From NCBI GenBank assembly GCA_026770615.1, contig MU631585.1, positions 142,745-160,727 of the forward strand: DNA of 17,983 nucleotides, in the 5' to 3' direction. Shown in pieces: positions 1 through 7,210 of the stretch; the stretch's first letter is position 1; the number at the start of each line of letters is the position of its first letter. The DNA comes from Pavlovales sp. CCMP2436 (Eukaryota; Haptophyta; Pavlovophyceae; Pavlovales). The position numbers and the translations under genes are program-made. A model generated the notes under the pieces. That model ran no database searches, had not been told where the DNA came from, and saw only the letters and a program-made list of their open reading frames with translations.

Positions 1-2
1 CC

Positions 3-383
3 GTGAGCAACGCGCCCCCGCCCGAGGTGCCCGAGCCGCCCGTCCCACCCGAGCCGCACGACGCGCGCGAGCCGCCGCCCATCCCGGAGGTACCCGCCGT
101 CCCGCCGCCCGTCCCGCCGGAGGTACACGCCGTCCCGCACGAGCACGAGCCGCCGCACGAGCCGCCGCACGAGCCGCCGCACGAGCCGCCGCACGAGCCG
201 CCGCACGAGCCGCCGCACGAGCCGCCGCACGAGCCGCCGCACGCGCCGCCCGAGCCGCCCGAGCCGCACGCGCCGCCCGAGCCGGTCGAACTGCATTCCG
301 AGGCCGTCGAGCCCCACGTCGATCAGCCTACTGAGCTGACCGCCGTCGAGCTCGCGAGCCGCGCGAGCCGCCGCCCGTTCTGA
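3..383 (+). CDS. Proline-rich repeat protein, partial at left edge
   Basis: The frame is open from the first bases, so the true start probably lies outside the window; the GTG at position 3 is only the first possible codon shown. The product is built almost wholly of Pro, Glu, His, Val and Ala, with PPEP and PPEVP pieces, then eight HEPP units, then EAVEPHVDQPTEL. It ends at a TGA. The same frame stays open after that TGA to a second stop at 525-527, and that stretch again reads EPHAEPHFELPAAEPHVEQP. The phrase VEPHV(D/E)QP occurs on both sides, so the TGA may be a recent nonsense change in a longer gene. No known domain is seen, and function is unknown. High GC keeps several frames open here, so the coding call is modest. 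Confidence 0.35.
   Translation: MSNAPPPEVPEPPVPPEPHDAREPPPIPEVPAVPPPVPPEVHAVPHEHEPPHEPPHEPPHEPPHEPPHEPPHEPPHEPPHAPPEPPEPHAPPEPVELHSEAVEPHVDQPTELTAVELASRASRRPF
144..239 (+). repeat. 12-bp minisatellite, eight perfect copies
   Basis: The unit CACGAGCCGCCG starts at 144, 156, 168, 180, 192, 204, 216 and 228 without a mismatch, and a ninth, altered copy begins at 240. The unit is a multiple of three and encodes His-Glu-Pro-Pro in the surrounding frame, so copy-number change would not break the frame. Confidence 0.95.
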
Positions 384-523
384 GCGGAGGTGGGAGGCGG
401 GTTTGCGGGCAACGCGCTCCCGCCGGAGCCCCACGCCGAGCCGCACTTCGAGCTGCCCGCCGCCGAGCCGCATGTCGAGCAGCCGCCCGCAATCTGCCCG
501 CCGTCGAGGCGCACGAGCCACGC

Positions 524-745
524 GTGATGCCCGTCGTCGTGATGGGACAGAGGTCTGCAGGGAGGAGAGACGAGCAGGCCCAGAGAGCGGTGGCGAAGAG
601 CGCCGCGCGCGCTGAGGAGAGCGCGGAGAACGCGGCCGAGTCGATGAAGGAGAAGAAGGACGCGCGCGCACCCGAGCTGGTGTCGGAGAAGGCCGCGTGC
701 GCACCCAGGCGGGCGGCGGAGAACGGCGTCGCCCCGTTTTTTTAA
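524..745 (+). CDS. Hypothetical Ala/Glu/Lys-rich protein segment
   Basis: An open frame of 73 codons ends in TAA directly after a run of seven T. Most codons end in G or C, as expected for a coding frame in this GC-rich DNA. The middle (about residues 25-50) is rich in Ala, Glu and Lys, for example RAEESAENAAESMKEKKD, and could form a helix or coiled coil. It sits just after the proline-rich frame but in a different phase. The two could be one gene joined by a short intron or broken by a frameshift, or they could be unrelated. The GTG at 524 and the ATG at 527 are both arbitrary starts. No family is recognised. Confidence 0.3.
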   Translation: MMPVVVMGQRSAGRRDEQAQRAVAKSAARAEESAENAAESMKEKKDARAPELVSEKAACAPRRAAENGVAPFF

Positions 746-1055
746 GTCCCGACCTTGCGAGCCTCCCGACAGTAGACCCTCGCACACCGCGAAACGCGGG
801 GGCGCAGACCCAAACTTTCACGTGCCCCCTTCAATCCGCAAGTCGCAGCCAACCCGCATCCCCGGGCCACGCCTCGCCTCGCCCCCGCCTCGCAAATCAA
901 ACCGCTTTTGAGATAGTAACTAACAGCCATCGGTTTTCAAACAAAAAACTCAAATAACAACAAAAATGAGTCCAGACTGCCCCTCATCCCGCAGCTCAAC
1001 ACGCCACTTAAGGGTGATAGGCCGTAAAAACATGTAGCTGCTCAGAAAATTGTGA
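746..1055. other. Non-coding stretch
   Basis: Base composition drops from GC-rich to AT-richer at about 895. I see no convincing reading frame, RNA gene or repeat here. The last stop upstream of the OTU-like frame is the TGA at 1053-1055. Confidence 0.5.
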
Positions 1056-1861
1056 ACCAGCCCCAGGTCCGTAGGATCCTCCAGCCAAGAAGGTCTCCCC
1101 CAAACGCCCTCACGCACGCCGCCTGCACCCGCCAACAAACGGACCAAAAAGATTGCCGGGCCCAAACAACATAAACGGACATTAATAGGCGCACGTGAGC
1201 TCGATAAACTATACTCCACCATAGGCCTTATCAACATGAACGTCAAAGACGACGGAAACTGCCTCCTCTACGCCGCAATGGGAATTGTCGGCCAAAACAC
1301 AAACCACCCCCGACAAGCCGCAAGAATTCGTCAGCTAGCCACATCGCACGCCAGATCGCTATTACTAAGAACACAAGAATCCCTGAAAATCAGACGAACG
1401 ACCGAGTTCCCCACAGATTCCATGGAAACAATCACCTCCTGGCCGTGGTCGGTATCATACCAGGAAACGGACAATCCATGGATGAACAACAACATGATTC
1501 ATAGCATAGCCACCATCCTCCGCGTCGACCAGTAGCCACGCACCACGCCGACGAAAAGAAAGTCCACCGAACCCTGGAACTATACCGCGCAGGCCCACCC
1601 TGGACACCCACCAACGGCGCACCAACGATCACAGAAGCCCCAGTACCACTCACAGGAGGCTGCCCATAGACACAAGAAGCACCAAGAACCGGAAACACGA
1701 AAGGAGGGAAACCACGCAAACAGCCAGCACACGCCATATCCACACTCATGCGCTCACCCAGAATGGCAGGCACAGAACAAATACCGATTCGAGTCATACA
1801 CAGCGACATCACTACTCACTTTCGAGGAACCCAAGCTCGCACACACAACCAACAGACCTAA
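1056..1861 (+). pseudogene. OTU-like cysteine protease domain, copy 1, broken
   Basis: OTU proteins are papain-like cysteine proteases, often deubiquitinases; some transposable elements and viruses carry them. The frame is open from 1056. A Pro/Lys-rich linker leads to a DDGNCLLYAA box, matching the OTU D-G-N-C motif, with the presumed catalytic Cys codon at 1260-1262. A W-M-x3-N-M-x2-S-I-A-T segment follows near 1480-1515. A TAG ends this frame at 1533-1535, but reading continues at once in another frame (VHRTLELYRAGPPWTPTNG and on). That second frame has one TAG at 1667-1669 and reaches HSDITTHFRGT, where the His codon at 1817-1819 fits the late catalytic His-aromatic box. So the domain spans a frameshift and a nonsense codon. 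It is homologous to the copy at 3200-3991. The region is AT-richer than its surroundings, which fits transfer by a mobile element. Family assignment is by motif only. Confidence 0.55.
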
Positions 1862-2046
1862 TGATGTATAGTTTGTTGTTGAGGAAAGGAAGTTTATTCA
1901 GTTAAGAGGAGGATCATTGAATCGCCCTGTCCGGCCGGCTAGAGACCCCTCGTTGAGAATCGTGACCGGGGGAAGGAGATAGCAGCCGCCCCCGTGAAAA
2001 GGGGCTGGTTCGGCGAGCTGCGCACACAGCGCACGTCATTCTAATT

Positions 2047-2478
2047 TTATACATAATATGAATATGATGGGGTTGGGGGGGGGGGGCGTGCCCACCGCGC
2101 AGCTGAGCGCGGCGGGCTGCGCGCATTCACGCGGAGCCGCATGAGTGCGCACACGCGCGCCTGTGGCCCCCTTCCCCCCTCCCGGCTCCCCACCACCACC
2201 ACGCCCGCAGAGGAATCTGCAACCTCGTACACACACCACCCGGCGCCCTCATACTGCGAAAGCAGAGCAAGGGTGTGCAGCTGTAGTGCTGCAACGCTTG
2301 GCCGCTGCATTCCCGCACGCCTTCGTTCCGGTGTGATCCCGACCGTCTGGCCCCTACACTCATAGTGGGTGCAAGACCATTCTCGCTCAAACGTGTACAC
2401 ACCCTCCACCTCGGCTCGGTGAGAGTCGGGGCCTCCCCGCGCCTGGTCGGGCGGTGGAGGACTCTGCACCGGCGACAA
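2047..2478 (-). CDS. Weak hypothetical ORF, 143 codons
   Basis: The frame is uninterrupted and its middle has a balanced composition (for example VYTFEREWSCTHYECRGQT). About two thirds of its codons end in G or C. The C-terminal third becomes Pro/Arg-rich as it runs into the G/C homopolymer and looks non-coding. There is no recognisable domain, no partner gene and no clear start context. It may be an exon or chance. Confidence 0.2.
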   Translation of the reverse strand: MSPVQSPPPPDQARGGPDSHRAEVEGVYTFEREWSCTHYECRGQTVGITPERRRAGMQRPSVAALQLHTLALLSQYEGAGWCVYEVADSSAGVVVVGSREGGRGPQARVCALMRLRVNARSPPRSAARWARPPPPTPSYSYYV

Positions 2479-2630
2479 AGCAGTCCTGACGGCCTCTGCA
2501 GCGAGCTTGGGTCACGCTAGGATGTACGCACGTGTGTCAGGGGCTGCGGGGGGTATGTAGCGGGCTTAGCGCCTTCAGGCACCACCAATGAACACGGACT
2601 TCCACATTATTCGAATACTTACACTTGGTG

Positions 2631-2656
2631 AGTTAGTTGGTTAATTAGTAGGACCC
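2631..2656 (+). repeat. 26-bp dispersed repeat, copy 1
   Basis: AGTTAGTTGGTTAATTAGTA followed by GGACCC matches 4401-4426 with four differences. Both copies lie in AT-rich intergenic sequence; the second follows an AATAAA signal. Confidence 0.6.
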
Positions 2657-2744
2657 GGCGAACGCGTGCCGGCGTTTGGTGAGCTCGTGCATCTTCGCGC
2701 GTGGGCTTCGCGAACATGCATGGATGTACACCACTCAATTTTAA

Positions 2745-3030
2745 GCCTTTTTAATTCAAATCTGTATGCGTATAAAGCACGGACTGATCCAGAAAGAGGT
2801 GATATCAAGCAGCCACAGAGTGCACAACAGACGCATGGCGGTCCTAGATAGAATGCAGATGGAGGCAGGAGACCAACTGACTGCCTACCACGGCCTGCAT
2901 TTTTTCAAACTTGCCATCACTGAGTACAATATAAAGACAATCTTAAAGAAAGGAATCCAAGTCACCCAGATAACTCCAGACCGCACTCCGCACCCCCAGG
3001 GTGCCGGGACCAGCGGGTCTCATTGTAGTA
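2745..3030 (+). pseudogene. Unidentified protein fragment cut by a MITE
   Basis: An open frame after the TAA at 2742-2744 reads as a balanced, probably real protein: QKEVISSSHRVHNRRMAVL, then DRMQMEAGDQLTAYHGLHFF and KLAITEYNIKTILKKG, ending in a Pro/Thr/Gly linker at the MITE border. Inside the MITE it stops after a few codons. Beyond the MITE another Pro/Thr-rich linker leads into the OTU-like domain. The two may be parts of one transposon polyprotein, but removing the MITE with one TA (169 bp) does not by itself restore frame, so at least one further indel is needed. I do not recognise the family. Confidence 0.4.
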
Positions 3031-3197
3031 CAGGGGATCGCGGGCAATAAGAAACCGTCGTGTTAAGAAACTGGGCCTCTTTTTTTTGCATTGCTTGTAT
3101 GTAATTTAAGCACATTTAAGTATTGTTTGTATGTAATTTGCTAAGAAACTCAGCCTCAGCCTTAGAAAGCGCCGTTCTTATTGCCCGCGATCCCCTG
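3031..3197. mobile_element. MITE family A, copy 1 (167 bp)
   Basis: The ends are perfect inverted repeats: CAGGGGATCGCGGGCAATAA at 3031-3050, mirrored at 3178-3197, with TA on both outer sides (3029-3030 and 3198-3199). There is no coding capacity. The interior shares a run of about 33 nearly identical bases (around TTAGCAAATTACATACAAAC) with copy 2, in opposite orientation. Size, terminal repeats and flanking TA fit a non-autonomous DNA transposon; TA targets are typical of Tc1/mariner-like elements, but the superfamily is inferred only. It lies between the unidentified fragment and the OTU-like domain. Confidence 0.85.
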
Positions 3198-3199
3198 TA

Positions 3200-3991
3200 T
3201 CACATGGGGCACCAAACACAACGACATCAAACCCACCCAAGGCAGCGGGCTCACGCGCAGCAGGAAGGAAAGCCACAAGAAATCCACAAACCCCAACAGG
3301 GGGTGAAGAGGATGATGATGGCTTCAGGAATGGATCTACCCTGATAACCAACCCGGCCGGTGACTTCACAACGCTACTGGCAACGCTAAGACTAAGCCCA
3401 ATAGGCGTAACAGGCGATGGAAACTGCCTTCCATATGCGGTGCTAAGAAGCGCAGGGCTATCGGTGAACTGGGAGGCAGCCATAACACTACGCACAGCGG
3501 CAGTCAATCATGCGCTTCTACTCACGCCGGAAGTCCAAGAGGAACTGTTGATGCATAGATCTGAGGTTCACCCAAGCGACCAGATGGGAAGCAACCTTAA
3601 CCACAACCTGCGCAATAATATGTGGTCAGTAGTAGCGCAAGCAAGGTACGGGCAGCCTTACTTTGTGGATGGACAGGCAGCATGGATGCATGACAACATG
3701 CTCTACAGCATTGCCACGAGCATTGGAATGGACGTGATGCTCCTCAAACGCTTGGATATTAGGCAAGTCGCGTAATGTATTTAAGTATACCACGCTGACC
3801 TTGCCCCGCCAGTACTGAGAATCCCTCGATACAGCATTGCTGGATGGACGGCCGGCCCGATGGACAGGAAAACACTGTCCGAGCTGATCACGGCATCGCG
3901 TAGCGGAGGCAGGAGGGTGTGTGTGATATCAGGTGATGCAAGCAAGATCCACTTTGAAGCTACATGTGAAATACCAGTCCAAGTGACATAA
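3200..3991 (+). pseudogene. OTU-like cysteine protease domain, copy 2, with in-frame stops
   Basis: The frame runs without a start from the MITE border. A Pro/Thr/Arg-rich linker and an acidic GEEDDDG patch are followed by LATLRLSPIGVTGDGNCLPY. The presumed catalytic Cys codon is 3425-3427. The segment AAWMHDNMLYSIATSIGMDV (near 3680-3735) resembles the OTU region before the last strands. Two TAA codons (3773-3775 and 3782-3784) interrupt, yet the same frame then continues for 68 codons. That part includes RVCVISGDASKIHFEAT, with the presumed catalytic His codon at 3950-3952, and ends at TAA 3989-3991. Cys-His spacing is 175 codons, within reach of OTU domains. Function, if any product were made, would be cleavage of ubiquitin-like or polyprotein targets. 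Both active-site boxes survive. Confidence 0.6.
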
Positions 3992-4029
3992 AAAGCAGGG
4001 AATACACTTGGAAAAATTGCAAGGCAAGA

Positions 4030-4200
4030 GATGTGGGTGGGGGGGGGAGGGGGGGGGGGGGCGGCGGCGGCGGTGGCGGCGGTGGCGACAGCGGCGTGGC
4101 AGCCTCGGCAGGTAAGGAGGCCGAGGTGGCGGCGGCGGCAGAGGCGGCGGTGGTGGCGGCGGCGGTGGCGGCGGCGGCAGCGGCGGCGGCGGCGGCAATG
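4030..4200. repeat. G homopolymers and GGC/GGT trinucleotide tract
   Basis: Runs of G (about 4038-4061) pass into an irregular (GGC)n/(GGT)n tract. Read in one frame it gives polyglycine ending GGNGGFEGDGDGDGVWL and a TAG at 4242-4244; read in another it gives polyalanine. A CAG-GTAAGG string at about 4108-4116 is a good match to a splice donor. The glycine frame is the likelier remnant of coding sequence, because the downstream repeat is related to the glycine-rich small ORF at 5316-5471. Confidence 0.8.
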
Positions 4201-4255
4201 GAGGCTTCGAAGGCGACGGCGACGGAGACGGAGTGTGGCTTTAGATGAGAACGTG

Positions 4256-4400
4256 GGCGCGTTCGGCAACTCAAAGGTTTTTTTTTGTCAATGGTGGGCC
4301 TTCAGCGCTTAGCTGGCACGGCGGATTCACTCGCGAGAGTGACGTCGTTATGAACCGACGGCGTTGAGAGACGCGGGCGGAATAAATTTTATAATATGAG
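4256..4400 (+). repeat. Duplicated gene end, copy A
   Basis: This is about 145 bp related to 5363-5525. Shared blocks are CGTTCGGCAACTCAA, then GGCCTTCAGCG, CTGGCACGGCGGATTCAC, and GTGACGTCGTTATGAACCGA, then an AATAAA (4381-4386). In the frame of the glycine tract it reads VNGGPSALSWHGGFTRESD, close to copy B (VSDGPSA...WHGGFT). A run of nine T at about 4278-4286 and small indels have damaged the frame here. It probably represents the 3' ends of two paralogous genes. Confidence 0.65.
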
Positions 4401-4426
4401 AGCTAGTTGGTTAGTTAGTAGGGTCC
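4401..4426 (+). repeat. 26-bp dispersed repeat, copy 2
   Basis: AGCTAGTTGGTTAGTTAGTA followed by GGGTCC is the partner of 2631-2656. It lies directly downstream of the AATAAA of gene-end copy A. Confidence 0.6.
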
Positions 4427-4447
4427 TTCAACACACCCGCAAACGCC

Positions 4448-5287
4448 CTAGGCGTTGAGGGAGGTGGCTCTCATGATCTCATGATGTCTGTAGTGTGAGG
4501 GGGCGCTCAGCCCCCCTGAGCAGCAATCAGCCTTGATGAAGATGGATACACTGTGTGTGTACTCGACTGGTAGCCACACGGCGACGCCGCCCACGAGGCG
4601 CCGCCTGTCAGTGAGTGACATGGGAGGGATGTGACCTCCGTTAGAGCACCTGAATCCGATCCCCAAATTCCGCGAGCAGGCTGGACGACACGCTGTAGCA
4701 GTGTGCCGTACATCGGCTTTCATCGGACATGTCCGGGATTCGTCGGATCGAGCGCTATCAGCACTGGACCCGGGATCCGTGGTGGCCGGCGTCGATAGCT
4801 TTGGTGGTGGCGCAGCTGCGCTCGCCTTGTCCTTCTCGCCGATACCCGTGGTCATCGGCTTCACGTTGTGGCCGGAAAGCACGCGCGGCTTCTTCTGCTG
4901 CGCGTGCGAGTGGTGCTCGGTGTGCCTTGCGGCATTGCGGATTGCTCAGCGCGGCGTTCCAGCACAGATTGGTCAGCGAGGAATCAGTGGACGGCGGATC
5001 GGGCCGTCGATGTGGGTTGGAAGTGGTAGCCTCTTTCCTCATCTCTCTGTTCCATAAAAATGCGGCTGCAGCTGCGAGGGGAAGACCTGCCTGGATCTCG
5101 ATGACGTCATGTAGTATGCTGACATAAAGGTCCAGGCAGGTCGCGCACGTGGTGCCGCTGGCGCACTGTGATCGTCTTCGTCTGCTTCATCGCCTGGAGC
5201 ATCGCTTTGGGCGATCTGGCGGGATGCACCTTCTCCACAGTGTTCGGAGCGCAGCGCTCCTCGCTCTGGTGCGAGACGACGTGTCAA
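4448..5287 (-). pseudogene. Decayed or intron-split minus-strand gene, unknown product
   Basis: Coding signal (natural composition, mostly G/C-ending codons) moves between frames on this strand. From the right, 5280-5135 reads EERCAPNTVEKVHPARSPKA and KQTKTITVRQRHHVRDLPG. Then 5042-4940 reads TTSNPHRRPDPPSTDSSLTN. Then 4945-4448 is open to a stop and reads QQKKPRVLSGHNVKPMTTGI, a Pro/Thr/Ser linker, a Cys-containing part, and VGGVAVWLPVEYTHSVSIFI. No clean GT-AG junctions join all parts, so either small introns or frameshifts are present. No family is recognised. A 12-bp inverted repeat sits between the first two parts. The last open piece (4448-4945) is the best candidate for an expressed exon. 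Confidence 0.3.
5084..5142. repeat. 12-bp perfect inverted repeat with 35-base spacer
   Basis: GACCTGCCTGGA (5084-5095) is mirrored by TCCAGGCAGGTC (5131-5142). The spacer contains the palindrome TGACGTCA at 5102-5109, the classic CRE/bZIP site. It could be a hairpin in RNA, a small insertion scar or a regulatory site inside the decayed gene. Confidence 0.7.
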
Positions 5288-5315
5288 TCAGCACGACCTT
5301 TTTCAAAGCCAGGGA

Positions 5316-5471
5316 ATGTTAAACTATATAGGCGGTGACGGCAACTCTGGCAAGGACTTGGGTACGTTCGGCAACTCAACGGATGTAATTTTTGTCAGTG
5401 ATGGCCCTTCAGCGGTCTCGGCCGTTGGAGGTACCTGCTGGCACGGCGGATTCACCTCTCAGAGTAAGTGA
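5316..5471 (+). CDS. Small glycine-rich ORF, 51 residues
   Basis: ATG at 5316 opens a frame that ends with TGA at 5469-5471. It starts MLNYIGGDGNSGKDLGTFGN, continues STDVIFVSDGPSAVSAVGGT and ends CWHGGFTSQSK. The WHGGFT end is shared with the damaged copy at 4256-4400, where it follows a polyglycine tract, so this may be the last exon of a glycine-rich protein rather than a whole gene. The bases before the GGC at 5331 (ACTATATAG) could be a splice acceptor. An AATAAA follows at 5505-5510, about 34 bases after the stop. Function is unknown. Confidence 0.4.
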   Translation: MLNYIGGDGNSGKDLGTFGNSTDVIFVSDGPSAVSAVGGTCWHGGFTSQSK

Positions 5472-5525
5472 CGTCGTTATGAACCGACGATGAGAGTCGA
5501 GCGGAATAAAGTACAAAATATATTA
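5363..5525 (+). repeat. Duplicated gene end, copy B
   Basis: This is the partner of 4256-4400. It carries extra bases in the middle (GGTCTCGGCCGTTGGAGGTA) and a TAAG insertion just before GTGACGTCG, and ends in AATAAA at 5505-5510. Conservation extends past the stop into the CGTCGTTATGAACCGACG block, suggesting duplication of a whole gene end including its 3' UTR. Confidence 0.65.
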
Positions 5526-5534
5526 ATGGAGGGG

Positions 5535-5580
5535 GGTTCGGGCTGGCGCTACGTTTCGAGTTCAAGTCAGGCTGATCTTA
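5535..5580 (+). repeat. Dispersed repeat R3, copy 1
   Basis: GTTCGGG.TGGCG ... AGTTCAAGTCAGGCTGATCTTAGC closely matches 17164-17207 on the same strand. Here it immediately precedes the 121-bp tandem duplication. Confidence 0.6.
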
Positions 5581-5822
5581 GCGCTCCGACGCAGGCTCCT
5601 ACGCGCTACGCCGAAGTGGATAACTGGTAGAAGTGGTGGATGATGAGGAAGCCGAAAACAAAGCGCTAGAGTCGCTGCGCAAGGCGGGGCCGCCCGACAG
5701 TGCGCTCCGACGCAGGCTCCTACGCGCTACGCCGAAGTGGGGGACTGGTAGAAGTGGTGGATGATGAGGAAGCCGAAAACAAAGCGCTGGAGTCGCTGCG
5801 CAACGCGGGGCCGCCCGACAGT
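5581..5822 (+). repeat. 121-bp tandem duplication, two copies
   Basis: GCGCTCCGACGCAGGCTCCT begins at 5581 and again at 5702, and the two 121-bp units match except for a handful of bases. The unit is not a multiple of three, so the duplication shifts the reading frame; the long frame at 5700 uses the second unit only. The near identity points to a recent event. Confidence 0.92.
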
Positions 5823-6461
5823 GCGCGAGCAAGCGAGTCCATTGGTGATCCCACCGGTGACGTATCGCTGGAAAGCGATGGGGTTTTGAATGTCGAGAAC
5901 TCGTTTGCGCGTGCAGAGCGCGGGCCGCAGCGCGGGGGCGCGGTGGAAGGACTAGTTGAAGAGGGAGCCGAAGGAGTTGGAGAGGGAGCCGAAGGGGTCG
6001 AACTGTCTTCCGACAACGCGAGGCCGCCCGGCAGTGCGCGAACGAACAAGTTCATTGGTGGTCTCACCGTCGGCGTGTCGCTGGGAAGCGACGGGGTTTT
6101 GAATGCCGTGAACTTGTTCGCGCGTGTAAAGCACGAGCTGCGCAGCGGGGTGCGGGACGCGGGCGCGCTGGAGCGGGCCGATGCGGTAAAAATGAAAGAT
6201 GCGGAGGAAGCCGAGAGCGGAGCACAGACGTCGCTGCGCAACGCGAGGCCGCCCGGCAGTGCGCGAGCAATATATATACTATGGATGCACGCGCTGATGG
6301 GCGTGGGTCCGCTGGAGGCGGCCGCGCGCATCAAGAAGCAGCTCATCGACACGATCGGTACGAACTACGATCGCGGCACGTGGCCATGCGCAGCTGCTGC
6401 TCGCGCGCTTGAGCGCGCTGGCCCCGATCACCGCCCAGCGCGGGAACACGACAAACAGTAA
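5700..6461 (+). CDS. Acidic repeat-containing hypothetical protein
   Basis: This frame has 253 codons with mostly G/C-ending codons and ends in TAA. It contains diverged internal repeats: a unit with PP(G/D)SAR, then IG..T..VSL.SDGVLN..N.FAR, occurs near residues 40-70 and again near 110-145, and its head (SLRNARPPGSARA) a third time near 180. The DNA units are about 215 bp apart. Between them lie Glu/Gly-rich spacers (EEGAEGVGEGAEG). The last 60 residues (MHALMGVGPLEAAARIKKQL) are non-repetitive and helix-like. The initiator GTG is uncertain because the upstream 121-bp duplication changes frame, so the 5' end may have been rearranged. No known domain; the opposite strand is also open for long stretches, which lowers certainty. 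Confidence 0.4.
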   Translation: MRSDAGSYALRRSGGLVEVVDDEEAENKALESLRNAGPPDSARASESIGDPTGDVSLESDGVLNVENSFARAERGPQRGGAVEGLVEEGAEGVGEGAEGVELSSDNARPPGSARTNKFIGGLTVGVSLGSDGVLNAVNLFARVKHELRSGVRDAGALERADAVKMKDAEEAESGAQTSLRNARPPGSARAIYILWMHALMGVGPLEAAARIKKQLIDTIGTNYDRGTWPCAAAARALERAGPDHRPAREHDKQ

Positions 6462-6813
6462 CCAGCAGATTCCGTAAGTTAGTTACAGCTGTCGCAACTA
6501 CGACTCAGCTGTTAGTTACTCAACTTGATCAGATCCCATATGTTAGTACTCAACTTGATCAGACTAAATTTGATTTGGAGTTTGACTAGTTTGTATAGGT
6601 ACACACTTTACTGTGGCTGAGCAGCCTCGTGTGCCTTGCAAAACCCCAGCGGGAGATGTATGACAGCCGACTACCGCATTGAATCGGCGTGGGCCGGCAA
6701 GACGGTGGGCGTGATGGTGACACCGAGCGCAAAGTTGACGTCAGCGACGGTCAGAATGACGGAGACATTCCGCCAAAATTCGACGCGGGGGTGCTCTCTC
6801 TCTCTCTCTCTGT
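6462..6813. other. Intergenic stretch with short tandem repeat and CT tract
   Basis: GTTAGT(T)ACTCAACTTGATC is repeated at 6511 and 6542 (31-bp spacing). A (CT)n tract lies at about 6794-6811, directly before the SET-like fragment, where it could serve as a polypyrimidine tract. No gene is seen. Confidence 0.6.
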
Positions 6814-7059
6814 GTCTCATACGTCACAGACTTCGAGTCGACGCCCACTTGCGAACGCCAAGTGCAGCTCCTCTACAGCAAAGACTTCGTGTGCGCGTGC
6901 GAGCGCTGCTGCACCTCCGACGACTGCCGCGGTGTGCGCTGCCCATCGTACAGGCATGCTTTTGAAGCAATAGTTCTTTTAACGTCCCCCGACTTGCAGC
7001 CCGAAGGCGCATGGGCATCACATGGGAGCAGCACATCGATGGAAGCAGTAGTCATATAG
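6814..7059 (+). pseudogene. SMYD-like SET C-terminus and post-SET fragment
   Basis: SET-domain proteins of the SMYD type are lysine methyltransferases. The frame here reads VSYVTDFESTPTCERQVQLL followed by YSKDFVCACERC. This fits the SMYD pattern at the end of SET (hydrophobic-S-Y-..-P-T-..-R-..-L-..-Y-.-F) followed by post-SET zinc cysteines C-x-C-x2-C (codons 6892, 6898, 6907); more cysteines follow at 6910, 6925 and 6940. The catalytic N-terminal SET part and its NH.C motif are not visible upstream. A CT tract and a CACAG at 6825-6829 just upstream could be a splice acceptor. After CPSY the frame drifts through unremarkable sequence to TAG at 7057-7059. It is most likely a gene fragment. 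A MYND finger, the usual partner in SMYD proteins, lies 2.3 kb downstream on the same strand. Confidence 0.55.
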
Positions 7060-7210
7060 CAATGCCATGAGAGAATCAGCACCATGACATTACTGTTGTA
7101 TTATAACTACTGCTGCTGCTATTGCTCTACTTCTTCTTATTACTATATAAGTTATTCCGCTCGAGACCTATCATTAAAAATATTATACAAAAAGACCCCT
7201 ACCACTTCGA

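Larger units (their letters stand above)
1862..2744. other. Mostly non-coding region with homopolymer G run
   Basis: This stretch holds a run of 12 G at about 2075-2086, C-rich sequence around 2160-2210, and the AGTTAGTTGG repeat at 2631. Apart from one weak minus-strand frame (listed separately) I see no gene, RNA or transposon end. Confidence 0.4.

Noticed and set aside
4031..4312. Polyalanine and poly-Arg/Trp frames in the GGC tract
   Set aside because: Trinucleotide repeats leave all frames open; only the glycine frame connects to a homologous downstream part.
5720..6352. Minus-strand Ser/Ala/Pro-rich frame of 210 codons
   Set aside because: Antisense to the acidic repeat protein; its composition is what the complementary codons predict.
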